A stretch of DNA of 40,109 nt. Origin: Alphaproteobacteria bacterium (GTDB lineage: Bacteria > Pseudomonadota > Alphaproteobacteria > Micropepsales > Micropepsaceae). The stretch spans positions 1 to 40,109 of the forward strand of contig PLJH01000135.1 of the NCBI GenBank assembly GCA_003139615.1, given 5' to 3'. How positions within the stretch are numbered: position 1 is the stretch's first letter; every line of letters begins with the position of its first letter. This document shows positions 1 to 8,175 of the stretch, piece after piece. Below the pieces are notes generated by a model. That model saw only the letters and a list, made by a program, of their open reading frames with translations, did not search any database and had not been told where the DNA came from. The position numbers were made by a program, and so were the translations under genes.

Positions 1-20
1 ACTCAAATGCGATTCCCCTA

Positions 21-34
21 CCCCGTAAACGGGG
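21..34. terminator. Small GC hairpin downstream of the GST gene
   Basis: CCCCGT-AA-ACGGGG forms a perfect 6-bp stem with a 2-base loop (likely opening to 4), extendable by TTCC/GGAA outside. It lies about 60 bases beyond the stop of the leftward GST gene. There is no clear T-tract on the leftward strand, so a terminator role is only possible. Confidence 0.35.
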
Positions 35-95
35 AAGGAAAGAAAGCGAGCGTCCCCAATCACTTTCTTCCCGCGTGCCGGTTTGATCGAAAACC

Positions 96-710
96 CTACC
101 ACCGCTCCGACAGCGGAATATGTCCCGGCTGCGCGGCGACGCGGGCGAGCCAGCGTTTTACCGCGGGGTAGAGTGCGAGGTCGAAGCCGCCGTCTTTGGC
201 ACAATGCGTGTAGCCGTAAAGCGCGATGTCGGCGATAGAGTATCGGTCGCCCGCGAACCAGTCGTTCGCCGCAAGATGCGTCTCCATCACGCCCAGCGCG
301 GCATTGCCCTTGGCGTGCCATTCCGGCACGAGCGCGCGCTTTTTCTCCAGCTCTTCTTTCGGCGCAAAACCGAGCCAGAAGCGCGCGACCGCAATATAGG
401 GCTCGTGGCTGTACTGCTCGAAGAACATCCACTGCAGCGCCTGCGCGCGGCCCCATTTGTCGGCAGGTTGAAACTGCGTGCCTTCACTCAAATACCAGAG
501 GATGGCGCCCGATTCCGGCAGGCAGCTTCCATCGTCCAGCTCCAGCATGGGGACGCGGCCGTTGGGGTTCTTCGAAAGGAAGTCGGGCTTTCGGGTCCCG
601 CCGCCATGCAGCGGATAGTCGAGGAGGGTGAGCGGCATTCCGACTTGCCGCGCCGCCAGCCGGATCTTGTAGCAATTTCCGGAATCCTGCATCTGATGGA
701 GTATCGGCAT
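96..710 (-). CDS. Glutathione S-transferase family protein
   Basis: A 204-aa protein of normal GST length. The N-terminal thioredoxin-like half begins MPILHQMQDSGNCYKIRLA, where Ser10/Asn12 sit at the usual place of the glutathione-activating residue. NPNGRVPMLELDDG and PESGAILWYL (about residues 48-75) give the cis-Pro and the E-S glutathione-binding motif. The C-terminal helical half contains the N-capping box-like SIADIALYGYTH near residue 158. GSTs conjugate glutathione to electrophiles or act as reductases or isomerases in the cytosol; the substrate cannot be read here. The start has a modest AGGGGCC ribosome site. It is transcribed alone, divergent from the small exported protein. Confidence 0.9.
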   Translation of the reverse strand: MPILHQMQDSGNCYKIRLAARQVGMPLTLLDYPLHGGGTRKPDFLSKNPNGRVPMLELDDGSCLPESGAILWYLSEGTQFQPADKWGRAQALQWMFFEQYSHEPYIAVARFWLGFAPKEELEKKRALVPEWHAKGNAALGVMETHLAANDWFAGDRYSIADIALYGYTHCAKDGGFDLALYPAVKRWLARVAAQPGHIPLSERW

Positions 711-899
711 GGCGCGGCCCCTGTGTCGGCGCGGGCACCATGCCCGATTCGGCTATGCGTCGGCTGCGCCGCCCCTTTGCAAAATGCGTCGATGAAAAAT
801 CTCTCATTCGTGTCGGGCACGAAAACGCCGCCACAACGTTGCCATAGACTAGGGGCACTGTTTGCCCCCGCGAACGGATATTTTCCGGAGGGTACGATA

Positions 900-1343
900 A
901 TGAAGTTTCGCTATTTGGCATTGGGCGTCATGGCTTTAGGCGGCGCGGCAGGTTTTTTCTGGCCGGCCCAGGCCGACGTTCCCTTGCCGATGGACAATCC
1001 CATCTCGATCGACGGCATCCAGACTGTCTGCACGGGTATCGGCGACGAAGCCCAAAAAGACCCGCGCTGGCTCGCATACCCGGTCCGCATCGAGTTTTCG
1101 AATGGCGGTGCGCAATATCTGTCCGGCGCCCATGTGGTGTTGTCGTCCTCGGGCGGCAAGACGCTTGCGGCCCTCGATTGCGCGGGGCCCTGGGTGCTGT
1201 TTCAGGTCGGTCCCGGCACATACAAGGTGACGGCGACGCTCACGGGCAACCAGGGCGGCGGCCCCAGCAGCGCGACGTTCTCGCCGCCGGCCACGGGCCA
1301 GAAGCGCGTCATCCTCGACTTCAAGCTTCCCGCAAACCACTAG
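900..1343 (+). CDS. Small exported protein of unknown function
   Basis: A 147-aa protein. The open frame extends far upstream, but that part is the shadow of the GST gene. The ATG at 900 has a good GGAGGG ribosome site 8 bases upstream and is followed by a clear signal peptide (MKFRYLALGVMALGGAAGFF, cleavage near AQA-D). The mature part is rich in beta-type residues; GPGTYKVTATLTGNQGGG near the C-terminus resembles the edge of an Ig-like or carboxypeptidase-regulatory-type beta sandwich. Two cysteines (TVCTG, LDCAG) could form a disulfide in the periplasm. No function can be assigned. It converges on the VOC gene with 15 bases between the stops. Confidence 0.75.
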   Translation: MKFRYLALGVMALGGAAGFFWPAQADVPLPMDNPISIDGIQTVCTGIGDEAQKDPRWLAYPVRIEFSNGGAQYLSGAHVVLSSSGGKTLAALDCAGPWVLFQVGPGTYKVTATLTGNQGGGPSSATFSPPATGQKRVILDFKLPANH

Positions 1344-1358
1344 GACTCGCGAACCGCT

Positions 1359-1751
1359 TCAGCTGATGGGCACCAGGCCCATCAGCGCGAGCGCGTTTCC
1401 GTCCGGATCGGCAAACGGCCGCAGCATCAACTCATGCGTGGCGGTGCGCTGCAGCACATGCGCGGGCCCGCCGAACCGGACACCCTTGGCCTCCAGCGCT
1501 GTCCCAAGCGTGTGAATGTCCGGCGCGTCGAAATAGAGGATCGAGCCGCCGAGCGGCTGGCCCTTGGTGTGCTCAAGCCCCACCATCAGGCGCGTGCCTT
1601 CCAGCTGGAAGAACAGCATCCCGCTCACTTCGAACAGAAACGGCAAGCCCAGCACGTCGCGATAGAAGCTCTTGGCGCGCTCCAGATCGCGGCAGGTGAG
1701 GCCCACCTGCATCAGGCTGCGGCCGGCCAGGCTGTTGGCGTCCTGTGTCAT
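1359..1751 (-). CDS. VOC-family (glyoxalase/bleomycin-resistance fold) protein
   Basis: A 130-aa protein from the ATG at 1751, which has GGGAGA 5 bases upstream; an ATG 17 codons earlier (1802) lacks a ribosome site and would run into the MarR operator. LMQVGLTCRDLERAKSFYRDVLGLPFLF is the classic first beta-alpha-beta-beta module, and ADPDGNALALMGLVP the last strand with the usual metal-ligand region. VOC proteins bind a divalent metal and act as lyases, dioxygenases or drug binders; the exact reaction is unknown. It is divergent from the MarR regulator and shares its operator region, so it is probably a regulated target. Confidence 0.85.
   Translation of the reverse strand: MTQDANSLAGRSLMQVGLTCRDLERAKSFYRDVLGLPFLFEVSGMLFFQLEGTRLMVGLEHTKGQPLGGSILYFDAPDIHTLGTALEAKGVRFGGPAHVLQRTATHELMLRPFADPDGNALALMGLVPIS
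1362..1386. terminator. Strong hairpin at convergent gene ends
   Basis: GCTGATGGGC-accag-GCCCATCAGC is a perfect 10-bp stem with a 5-base loop, lying inside the last codons of the VOC gene and 19 bases after the stop of the rightward exported-protein gene. It could stop transcription from the left. There is no long T-tract, so the role is inferred. Confidence 0.4.
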
Positions 1752-1829
1752 CGAAATCTCCCGCAATATCGGTTCGTCATCGATCGGCCTTCCCTTGTGC
1801 ACGACCGTTCCATACTATGAGGTCGTCAC

Positions 1830-1850
1830 ATTGTTAGGTTACCTAATAAT
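1830..1850. promoter_or_regulatory. Palindromic operator between VOC and marR genes
   Basis: The core TTAGGTTACCTAA (1834-1846) is a perfect palindrome around one central base; extended to 10-base arms it has a single mismatch. Spacing and AT-rich outer arms fit a dimeric winged-helix (MarR/HxlR-type) site. It lies 25 bases before the marR start and about 80 bases before the VOC start, so one bound dimer could control both directions. The binding protein is inferred from proximity. Confidence 0.65.
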
Positions 1851-1874
1851 TCTCTTTCCTACAGGAACTGTCAA

Positions 1875-2315
1875 GTGACGTCGAAATCGCCGTCGAAGAA
1901 AACCGAACAGATCGCAGACGGGCTCCATAGCGCCGCCATCCGGCTGTTGCGCTATGTCCGCAAGGAGGATGTGGCCTCCGGCATCACGGGCGCGCAACTC
2001 TCCGTGTTGTCGGTTCTCGTGTTCGGCGGCCCGCAGACCCTGGGTTCGCTCGCCGCGGCCGAACAGGTGCGCCCGCCCACCATGTCCCAGATGATCGCGG
2101 CGCTGGAGGAGCGCGGGCTCGCCATCCGCCGTCCGCTGGACCGGCGTTCGATCGAGGTGTCTGTCACGGAAAAGGGCAGGCGGCTCCTGGAAGCGGGCCG
2201 GCGCCGCCGGCTGGCGCGGCTTACAAACGCGCTTTCCGGGCTTAAAACCGAAGACCTTCAATGCCTCGCCCGCGCCGCGCAACTGATTATCGGCGCGACG
2301 GAAACGACGGTATAG
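1875..2315 (+). CDS. MarR-family transcriptional regulator
   Basis: A 146-aa protein, normal MarR length, starting at a GTG (1875) with a weak AGGA upstream. The winged helix-turn-helix spans roughly residues 35-110: LSVLSVLVFGGPQTLGSLAAAEQVRPPTMSQMIAALEERG is the recognition region, and IRRPLDRRSIEVSVTEKGR is the wing with the D-R-R-S signature of the family. MarR proteins usually repress their own operon and a divergent gene until a small phenolic or other ligand binds. The palindrome just upstream and the oxygenase gene 25 bases downstream suggest an aromatic or apocarotenoid-type signal, which is inference. Confidence 0.9.
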   Translation: MTSKSPSKKTEQIADGLHSAAIRLLRYVRKEDVASGITGAQLSVLSVLVFGGPQTLGSLAAAEQVRPPTMSQMIAALEERGLAIRRPLDRRSIEVSVTEKGRRLLEAGRRRRLARLTNALSGLKTEDLQCLARAAQLIIGATETTV

Positions 2316-2340
2316 TGGCGCCGCCCAGGAAGGAACGACC

Positions 2341-3795
2341 ATGAAAGTCGAACGTCTGCCTCCGATCGTCTCAACATTGAAGCCCAGCAATCACCCCTAT
2401 CTGAACGGGCCCTGGACGCCGCTTCTGGAAGAAGTGAATGCGAGCGATCTCGACGTGATCGAAGGAAAGATTCCCGACGACATCGACGGCCTCTATCTCC
2501 GCAACACGGAAAACCAGATCCATCAGCCGCTCGGCCGCTTTCACCCGTTCGACGGCGACGCGATGATCCACATGATCAGCTTTCGGGATGGACGCGCGAA
2601 TTATCGCAACCGCTTCGTGCGCACGCGCTGTTTCACGGCGGAGCAGGAAGCGGGCGCGTCGCTGTGGGGCGGTCTTGCGGATCCCGCACATCTGTCGTTG
2701 CGGCCGGGCTTCGGCGCGCACGGCTCGCTGAAAGACAATGCCAGCACGGATATCGTCGTTCATGCCGGCAAGGCGCTTTCGACGTTCTATCAATGCGGCG
2801 AAGGCTATCGGCTCGATCCGGAAACGCTCGATCAGCAAGGTGTCGCGCCCTGGGGACCGCTCGACGGAATCTCTGCGCACACGCAGGTCGACGAGCATAC
2901 GGGCGAGTTGATGTTTTTCAATTATTCGAAGCACGCGCCTTATCTGCATTACGGCGTGGTCGATCGCGACGACCGGCTGACAACCTATATGCCGATCCCA
3001 CTGCCCGGACCGCGTCTGCCGCATGCGATGGCGTTCACGGAGCACTATTCGATCCTCAACGATCTGCCCATGTTCTGGGACAAGGACTTGCTCGCGCGCA
3101 ATGTCCATGCCGTGCGTCTGCACGAAGGATTGCCGTCGCGCTTTGCGATCGTGCCGCGGCATGGTGGCGAGGTGCGCTGGTTCGAGGCCGAACCCACTTA
3201 CGTGTTGCATTGGGTGAATGCTTACGAGGACGGCGATGAGATCGTTCTCGACGGCTATTTCCAGGAAGAGCCCATGCCGAAACCGCGCCGCGAGGCGCCG
3301 TCCGGCTACGAGCACATGATGGCCTATCTCGACGAATACAGCTTTCGGCCGAAGCTCCATCGCTGGCGCTTCGATCTCGCGACAGGCCGCACGCGCGAAG
3401 AGCGGCTCGACGATCGCGTGATGGAATTCGGCATGATGAATGGACGTTTCGCCGGACGTAAATATCGCTATGCCTTCAGCACGATTTCCGAGCCGGGCTG
3501 GTTTCTGTTCAAGGGCTTCGTGCGCAACGATCTCGAAACGGGCGCCACGAAGGCATTCACGCTTGGCGCCGGTCGCTATGCGAGCGAGGCGCCCATCGCG
3601 CCCCGCATCGGTTCGACACGCGAAGACGACGGTTATCTGGTGAGTTTCGTGACTGACGAGAACACGGCCACATCCGAATGTATTCTGCTCGATGCGGCTC
3701 ATCTCGAAGACGGACCGGTCGTTCGCATCGCGCTGCCGCACAAGCTGTGCAGCGGCACGCATGCCTGCTGGGCCGATCGCACGCGCGTGGCCTGA
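2341..3795 (+). CDS. Carotenoid/stilbene cleavage oxygenase (RPE65 family)
   Basis: A 484-aa protein of typical length for the seven-bladed propeller oxygenases that use a non-haem Fe(II) held by four histidines to split a C=C bond of carotenoids, apocarotenoids or lignostilbenes. The four ligands are visible at the expected places: His180 (ISAHTQVDE), His228 (LPHAMAFTE), His290 (VLHWVNAYE) and His474 (SGTHACW). PDDIDGLYLRNTENQ and HPFDGDAMIHMI (residues about 44-80) are the conserved blade-1 motifs. The ATG follows AGGAAGGA. It starts 25 bases after marR and is likely its co-transcribed target. Substrate unknown. Confidence 0.92.
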   Translation: MKVERLPPIVSTLKPSNHPYLNGPWTPLLEEVNASDLDVIEGKIPDDIDGLYLRNTENQIHQPLGRFHPFDGDAMIHMISFRDGRANYRNRFVRTRCFTAEQEAGASLWGGLADPAHLSLRPGFGAHGSLKDNASTDIVVHAGKALSTFYQCGEGYRLDPETLDQQGVAPWGPLDGISAHTQVDEHTGELMFFNYSKHAPYLHYGVVDRDDRLTTYMPIPLPGPRLPHAMAFTEHYSILNDLPMFWDKDLLARNVHAVRLHEGLPSRFAIVPRHGGEVRWFEAEPTYVLHWVNAYEDGDEIVLDGYFQEEPMPKPRREAPSGYEHMMAYLDEYSFRPKLHRWRFDLATGRTREERLDDRVMEFGMMNGRFAGRKYRYAFSTISEPGWFLFKGFVRNDLETGATKAFTLGAGRYASEAPIAPRIGSTREDDGYLVSFVTDENTATSECILLDAAHLEDGPVVRIALPHKLCSGTHACWADRTRVA

Positions 3796-4014
3796 TGCGC
3801 GCACCGACACAAAGCGCGGTTTGGTGCGATTTCCGACCTTATTAGCGAATCCGCCGCTGCAAGGTCTGCATATGGTACGGTAGCGGACTTAAATAGTGAG
3901 TGTCTGCGGCATCGCGGGCGTATAGTTGTGGAATCGTCCGCCGATTTTCAGGGCGCGGACGGCTAAGAGAGACATCGGCACTGCCAGCTCTTGCCCCAAT
4001 TCCGGTGAGAGTCT

Positions 4015-4725
4015 TTGGCGCGCGCAAAAACTTCGGGCGAATTTCGCAATCGTTTGCTGGCCAAGCTCGCGCCCGCCGATCTCGCATTGCTGGCAGAAAA
4101 TTTCACGAGCATGACGCTGGAGCGTCGCCATCCGCTCGAATATCCGAACAAGAAGGTCGAGCATGTCTATTTCATGGAGCGCGGCATTGCCTCTGTCGTC
4201 GCAGCCGGCGACTCGGGTCGTCAGATCGAAGTGGGTCTCATCGGCTGCGAAGGTGTAACCGGGCTGCCCGTGATATTGGGCGATGACCGCTCGCCCCACT
4301 CGACCTACATCCAGATTGCAGGCGGCGGTCAGAAAATTCCGGTGCAGGATTTTCGCAATGCGATGGAGCGGAGCGCATCGCTTCGCGCCATCCTCATGCA
4401 CTACACGCAAGCTTTTATGATCCAGACGTCCCACACGGCCGTCGCCAATGCGCGGGGCTCGGTTGAGGAGCGTCTGGCCCGGTGGATCTTGATGGCGCAC
4501 GATCGCGTCGAAGGCGACGACATTGCGCTCACGCATGAATTTCTTGCGATCATGCTCGGGACGCGGCGGCCGGGTGTCACGGAAGGCGTTCAGGCACTGT
4601 CTGCCAAGGGCTTCATTCGCACCGACCGCGGCCTCATCACGGTGATCGATCGCGGCGGCCTTTTGAAACGCGCCGGTAAACTCTATGGCGTGCCGGAAGC
4701 CGAGTACGACCGCCTGCTGGGCTGA
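4015..4725 (+). CDS. Crp/Fnr-family transcriptional regulator
   Basis: A 236-aa protein from a TTG at 4015; the following RNRLLAKLAPADLALLAENF is the conserved beginning of this subgroup, so a nearby start is needed. The cNMP-type beta-roll spans about residues 15-130 (PNKKVEHVYFMERGIASVVA). The Crp-type helix-turn-helix is IALTHEFLAIMLGTRRPGVT with the wing GFIRTDRGLITVIDRGGL near the end. There is no N-terminal cysteine cluster, so it is not an oxygen-sensing Fe-S Fnr. The ligand is unknown. It stands alone, 219 bases after the oxygenase gene, in which I see no other gene. Confidence 0.9.
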   Translation: MARAKTSGEFRNRLLAKLAPADLALLAENFTSMTLERRHPLEYPNKKVEHVYFMERGIASVVAAGDSGRQIEVGLIGCEGVTGLPVILGDDRSPHSTYIQIAGGGQKIPVQDFRNAMERSASLRAILMHYTQAFMIQTSHTAVANARGSVEERLARWILMAHDRVEGDDIALTHEFLAIMLGTRRPGVTEGVQALSAKGFIRTDRGLITVIDRGGLLKRAGKLYGVPEAEYDRLLG

Positions 4726-4814
4726 AGCCGCCGTCGAACTCCACCCGACAAATTACTATCGCAATTTCGTTCGATTTCGTACAACGGCGCCGACGCTCGC
4801 AAGGGGTATCGGTC

Positions 4815-5666
4815 ATGAAGCTCGCGACATTCGACACCGGAGTGGGGCTGCGCACAGGCGCGGTGGTCGGCGATGGGATCGTCGATCTGACGGCCGCCGG
4901 ATTGCCGTCCCGCATGATCGACCTCATCGCGGATTGGTCGCGCCTGGAAGCGAAGGCGCGCGCGACCGTCGATGCGACCAAACCGCAATTCAAGCTCTCG
5001 CAGGTTCATCTGCATACGCCGGTGCCGGACCCGCAGAAGATCCTCGCCATCGGCCTCAACTATGCCGACCACATCGCGGAGAGCGGGCAGGCCAGGCCTG
5101 ACAAGCAGATCTGGTTCTCCAAGCTCCCGAATGCCGTCAATGGACCTTACGATCCGATCGAATTGCCGAAGGCGTCGTCCGCCATCGATTACGAGGCCGA
5201 GCTTGTCGTGGTGATCGGAAAACGCTGCCGGCACGTTTCAAAAGCCGACGCAGCCTCCGTCGTGTTCGGCTATGCTGCGGGCAACGATGTCAGCGTGCGC
5301 GATTGGCAGTTCCACACTGCGCAATGGGTCGTGGGCAAATCCTTCGACACCCATGCGCCCATCGGCCCCTGGATCGTCACGTGGGACGAGATCGGAGATC
5401 CGCATGCGCTCGGCATCCGTGCCCTCGTGAACGGCGAGATGCGCCAGAATTCGAATACCAGCAATCTCGTGTTCAACGTCTTCGACCAGATCGCCTATCT
5501 GAGCCAGGCGATGACCTTGATGCCCGGCGACATGATCTTCACCGGCACGCCGGGCGGTGTCGGCATGGCAATGAAGCCGCCGTCTTTCCTCAAGGCCGGC
5601 GATGTGGTGCGCATCGAAATCGACAAGATTGGTGCGCTGGAGGCGACGATGCGGCAGGAGAAATAA
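4815..5666 (+). CDS. Fumarylacetoacetate hydrolase (FAH) family protein
   Basis: A 283-aa protein with AAGGGG 10 bases before the ATG. The C-terminal FAH fold starts at about residue 70 (KILAIGLNYADHIAESG) and carries the acidic metal ligands in IDYEAELVVVIGKRCR and the GYAAGNDVSVRDWQ motif; MPGDMIFTGTPGGVG is the conserved active-site loop. The family hydrolyses C-C bonds of acyl-pyruvates or decarboxylates and isomerises catechol meta-cleavage products, using Mg2+ or Mn2+. The short N-terminal domain (residues 1-65) is that of the YcgM/ureidoglycolate-lyase-like group. The exact substrate is not shown by the context. Confidence 0.92.
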   Translation: MKLATFDTGVGLRTGAVVGDGIVDLTAAGLPSRMIDLIADWSRLEAKARATVDATKPQFKLSQVHLHTPVPDPQKILAIGLNYADHIAESGQARPDKQIWFSKLPNAVNGPYDPIELPKASSAIDYEAELVVVIGKRCRHVSKADAASVVFGYAAGNDVSVRDWQFHTAQWVVGKSFDTHAPIGPWIVTWDEIGDPHALGIRALVNGEMRQNSNTSNLVFNVFDQIAYLSQAMTLMPGDMIFTGTPGGVGMAMKPPSFLKAGDVVRIEIDKIGALEATMRQEK

Positions 5667-5677
5667 CGTCCACTCCC

Positions 5678-6730
5678 CTATTTTCTTTTTCCGTCCAGTT
5701 CTTTCGCGCGCGCGCGGTCGGAGGCGGCACCCGCCGCATCGCCGGCTTTGTCCTTCGCATCGGCTCTGTTCGTATAGGCATTCGCGAAATCCGGCCGTGC
5801 CGCGATCGCGGCGTCGTAATCCTGAATCGCGCGAACATAATCCTCAAGATCGGAATAGACGTTGCCGCGCTCGTCCAGGATATCGGCATTGCCGGGTGAA
5901 ATGGCGAGAGCGGCATTCAGGTCGCGAAGGGCCTGGTCGTAATGGGATTGTTCGGTATAAGCCAATGCGCGATCGAACAGCGCCGGCCACTCGTCGGATT
6001 TGTTTTGCACCGCGGCCGTGAAATCCGCGATCGCCGCGTCGTAGTCCTTCTTGCGCAGTTGCACGAGACCGCGGCCCACGAGCAGGCCGATGTCCTTCGG
6101 ATCGACCTTCAATCCCGCTTCGTATTGCACCATTGCGCCGGCATCGTCGCCCGAATCCGCGAGAGCGTAGCCCAACCGGCGTATGATGTCGGTGTCGGCG
6201 GGCGAAAGGCGAAGCGCGGCATTGTAATCGAGGATGGCTGCCGCATAGGAATGCCCGCCCGCTTCCAGATCGCCCCGGTCGAGATAGGCCGCAAGACTGT
6301 CGGGATCGAGTTTGAGAGCCGTGTCGTATTCCGCGCGTGCGCGTGCGTCGTCGCCCAGAGCAGCCCACACTTCGCCTCTCGCCGCATGAAGAAACGAATC
6401 GTTGGGCAGGATCGCCAGCCCTGCGTCGTAGGCTTTGGCCGCATTCGCCCAATCGCGGCGTTCGTAATACACCAGCCCTCGCGAGCGCAGCGCGGGCGCG
6501 AAGTCCGGCTTCAATTTGAGGGCGGCATCGAAGCCGATCAGTGCTTCGTCCGTCCGCCCCAGCGTGCGCAGCTCCGCACCGGCCCTGTATGGGGCATCGG
6601 CATCCTTGGGATCGAGCGCGGCTGCCCTTTGAAAATTTTGGAGCGCGGTCGTGTGATCGCCCTTCTGCGAATAGACGAGCCCGATATCGAAGTAGATGGG
6701 CGCGGTATTGGACTGCAGCTTGTCGCCCGC
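5678..6730 (-). pseudogene. TPR-repeat protein lacking its N-terminus
   Basis: The leftward frame encodes ten consecutive 34-residue tetratricopeptide repeats, from APIYFDIGLVYSQKGDHTTA (just left of 6712) to the C-terminus ELDGKRK. TPR arrays are helical scaffolds for protein contacts; exported versions are common in this class. No signal peptide, start codon with a ribosome site, or N-terminal domain precedes the first repeat. Upstream of about 6730 the frame stays open only as the antisense of an amine oxidase gene. An ATG at 6802 lies within that antisense stretch and is not convincing. The gene is therefore 5'-truncated. The exact junction lies between about 6715 and 6740. Confidence 0.75.
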
Positions 6731-7420
6731 CCGGTAGTCGGCGAGCGCGTCATTGTCGGCGCGCCCGTGCGAAAGATCGTGCAGAACGAAAACGGCGTGC
6801 ATGTCGAAACCGACAAGGGCGATTTCGCCGCGCGCCGCATCGTGATCGCGGCTCCACCCGGTCCCATCGCGCGCATCCGGTTCGAGCCGCCTCTGCCGGC
6901 GGCGCGCGACGGGCTGCATCAGCGCATGCCCATGGGCGCGGTCATCAAAGCGATCGTGGCGTATAAGACGCCGTTCTGGCGCGCGCTGGGATTCAGCGGC
7001 CAGATCGCGACCGATGACGACACGCTCGGCATCGTGATGGAAGACGCGGCCGAAACCGGCGCGCCGACCTTGCTGTGTTTCATGGAGGGCAAACACGCAC
7101 TTGAGATGAGTGCGGCAGGCAAGGAGGTGCGTCAGAAAAAGGTGATCGAGTCGCTCGTGCGTTTCTTCGGGCCTGACGCCGCCGATACCATCGCCTATGA
7201 CGACAATGACTGGCTGCTCGAACCTTTCACGCACGGCTATGTCGGCCATATGCCGCCCGGCGTGATGACGCGCTTCGGCCATGCGCTGCGCGAACCTTGC
7301 GGGCGCATCCATTGGGCGAGCACGGAAACCGCAACCGAATGGGCCGGCTATCTCGAAGGCGCGATGCGCTCGGGGATTCGTGCTGCAAAGGAAGTCATCC
7401 GGTTGCACAATACGGGCTGA
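6731..7420 (+). pseudogene. C-terminal half of a flavin amine oxidase
   Basis: From ERVIVGAPVRKIVQNENGV onward the rightward frame matches the second half of flavin monoamine oxidases: ARRIVIAAPPGPIARIRF, the substrate-domain segment around QRMPMGAVIKAIVAYKTPFW, and the C-terminal FAD contact IHWASTETATEWAGYLEGAM. The N-terminal FAD-binding GxGxxG Rossmann region and about half of the normal ~450-residue protein are missing; in their place lies the truncated TPR gene on the other strand. No start with a ribosome site is visible. The stop is 22 bases before the DJ-1/PfpI gene, so the two were probably one operon. Confidence 0.8.
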
Positions 7421-7442
7421 CGACTCGGAACAGGAGCATCCG

Positions 7443-8129
7443 ATGAAGAACCCGTCGAAAGCGGAAAGGAAAACGGTCGAACCCGCAATCGTCGTCGGGA
7501 TTCCCGTTTACGACGATGTCGACATGCTCGATGTCGTGGGTCCCTATGAGATGTTTTCCTGGGCCGGGCTCAGCGTGCATCTTGTGGCGCAGAAGCCGGG
7601 CCGCATCCGGTGCCGCGGCGGGCTCGCGATCGAAGCGCCGATCGCCTTCAAGAATGCGGGACAGTTCGATGTGCTGTGGGTGCCGGGCGGCAATCCCCCT
7701 GCGCTGGTGAAATTGATGGGCGATCCGAAGCGCGTCTATCTCGATTTCCTGATCCGCCAGAGCGAGCACGCGCGTTACGTCGCGTCCGTTTGCGAAGGTG
7801 CCTTGCTGCTGGCCGCGGCCGGGCTTCTCGACGGCTATTACGCAACGACCCATTGGTATTTCACCGAATGCCTGACCACGCGTTTTCCGAAAGTGAAGGT
7901 CGCCGACGGTCACCCGCGCTTCTGTCTCGATCGCAACCGGCTGACGGGTGGTGGAATATCGTCCGGTCTCGACGAAGCGCTCGAATTGATTCAACTCTTG
8001 CTGGGCACCCAGAAAGCCCAGGAGGTGCAGCGGACCACGCAATATTATCCGCGCCCGCCGGTCACAAGCGAGATTCCCCCCACGCCGGCCTGTCCGCTGC
8101 CGCCTGTGAAAATTCCGGCCGCGCGTTAG
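7443..8129 (+). CDS. DJ-1/PfpI-family protein
   Basis: A 228-aa protein; the ATG at 7443 follows CAGGAG, and the upstream open frame belongs to the amine oxidase remnant. The fold is class-I amidotransferase-like: VVGIPVYDDVDMLDVVGPYE (beta1 and the conserved acidic residue), FDVLWVPGGNPP, and the nucleophile elbow ASVCEGALLLAAAGLLDG with Cys117. This arrangement with D-V-V-G-P-Y-E is that of the isonitrile hydratase/ThiJ-like branch, without an AraC domain. The Pro-rich tail (PRPPVTSEIPPTPACPLPP) is unusual. With the amine oxidase remnant it probably formed a small amine or nitrogen catabolic operon. Confidence 0.88.
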   Translation: MKNPSKAERKTVEPAIVVGIPVYDDVDMLDVVGPYEMFSWAGLSVHLVAQKPGRIRCRGGLAIEAPIAFKNAGQFDVLWVPGGNPPALVKLMGDPKRVYLDFLIRQSEHARYVASVCEGALLLAAAGLLDGYYATTHWYFTECLTTRFPKVKVADGHPRFCLDRNRLTGGGISSGLDEALELIQLLLGTQKAQEVQRTTQYYPRPPVTSEIPPTPACPLPPVKIPAAR

Positions 8130-8130
8130 A

Positions 8131-8174
8131 GCGGTTTCGGATTGAGTTGGTGATTTCGTTCAACGCGAAACCGC
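8131..8174. repeat. Inverted repeat between convergent genes (GCGGTTTCG type)
   Basis: GCGGTTTCG (8131-8139) pairs with CGAAACCGC (8166-8174) around a 26-base loop, exactly filling the gap between convergent stop codons. A fragment of the same motif, GAGCGGTTTCGGAT, recurs at 10133-10146. This looks like a short dispersed intergenic palindrome that may also act as a terminator. Confidence 0.5.
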
Positions 8175-8175
8175 C

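Noticed and set aside
2371..3810. A 479-codon leftward open frame opposite the carotenoid oxygenase
   Set aside because: All four iron-binding histidines are on the rightward strand; the antisense product has no recognisable domain or ribosome site.
5942..6730. Rightward open frame continuous with the amine oxidase
   Set aside because: This part is the antisense of the TPR repeats, so it is not an N-terminal extension of the oxidase.
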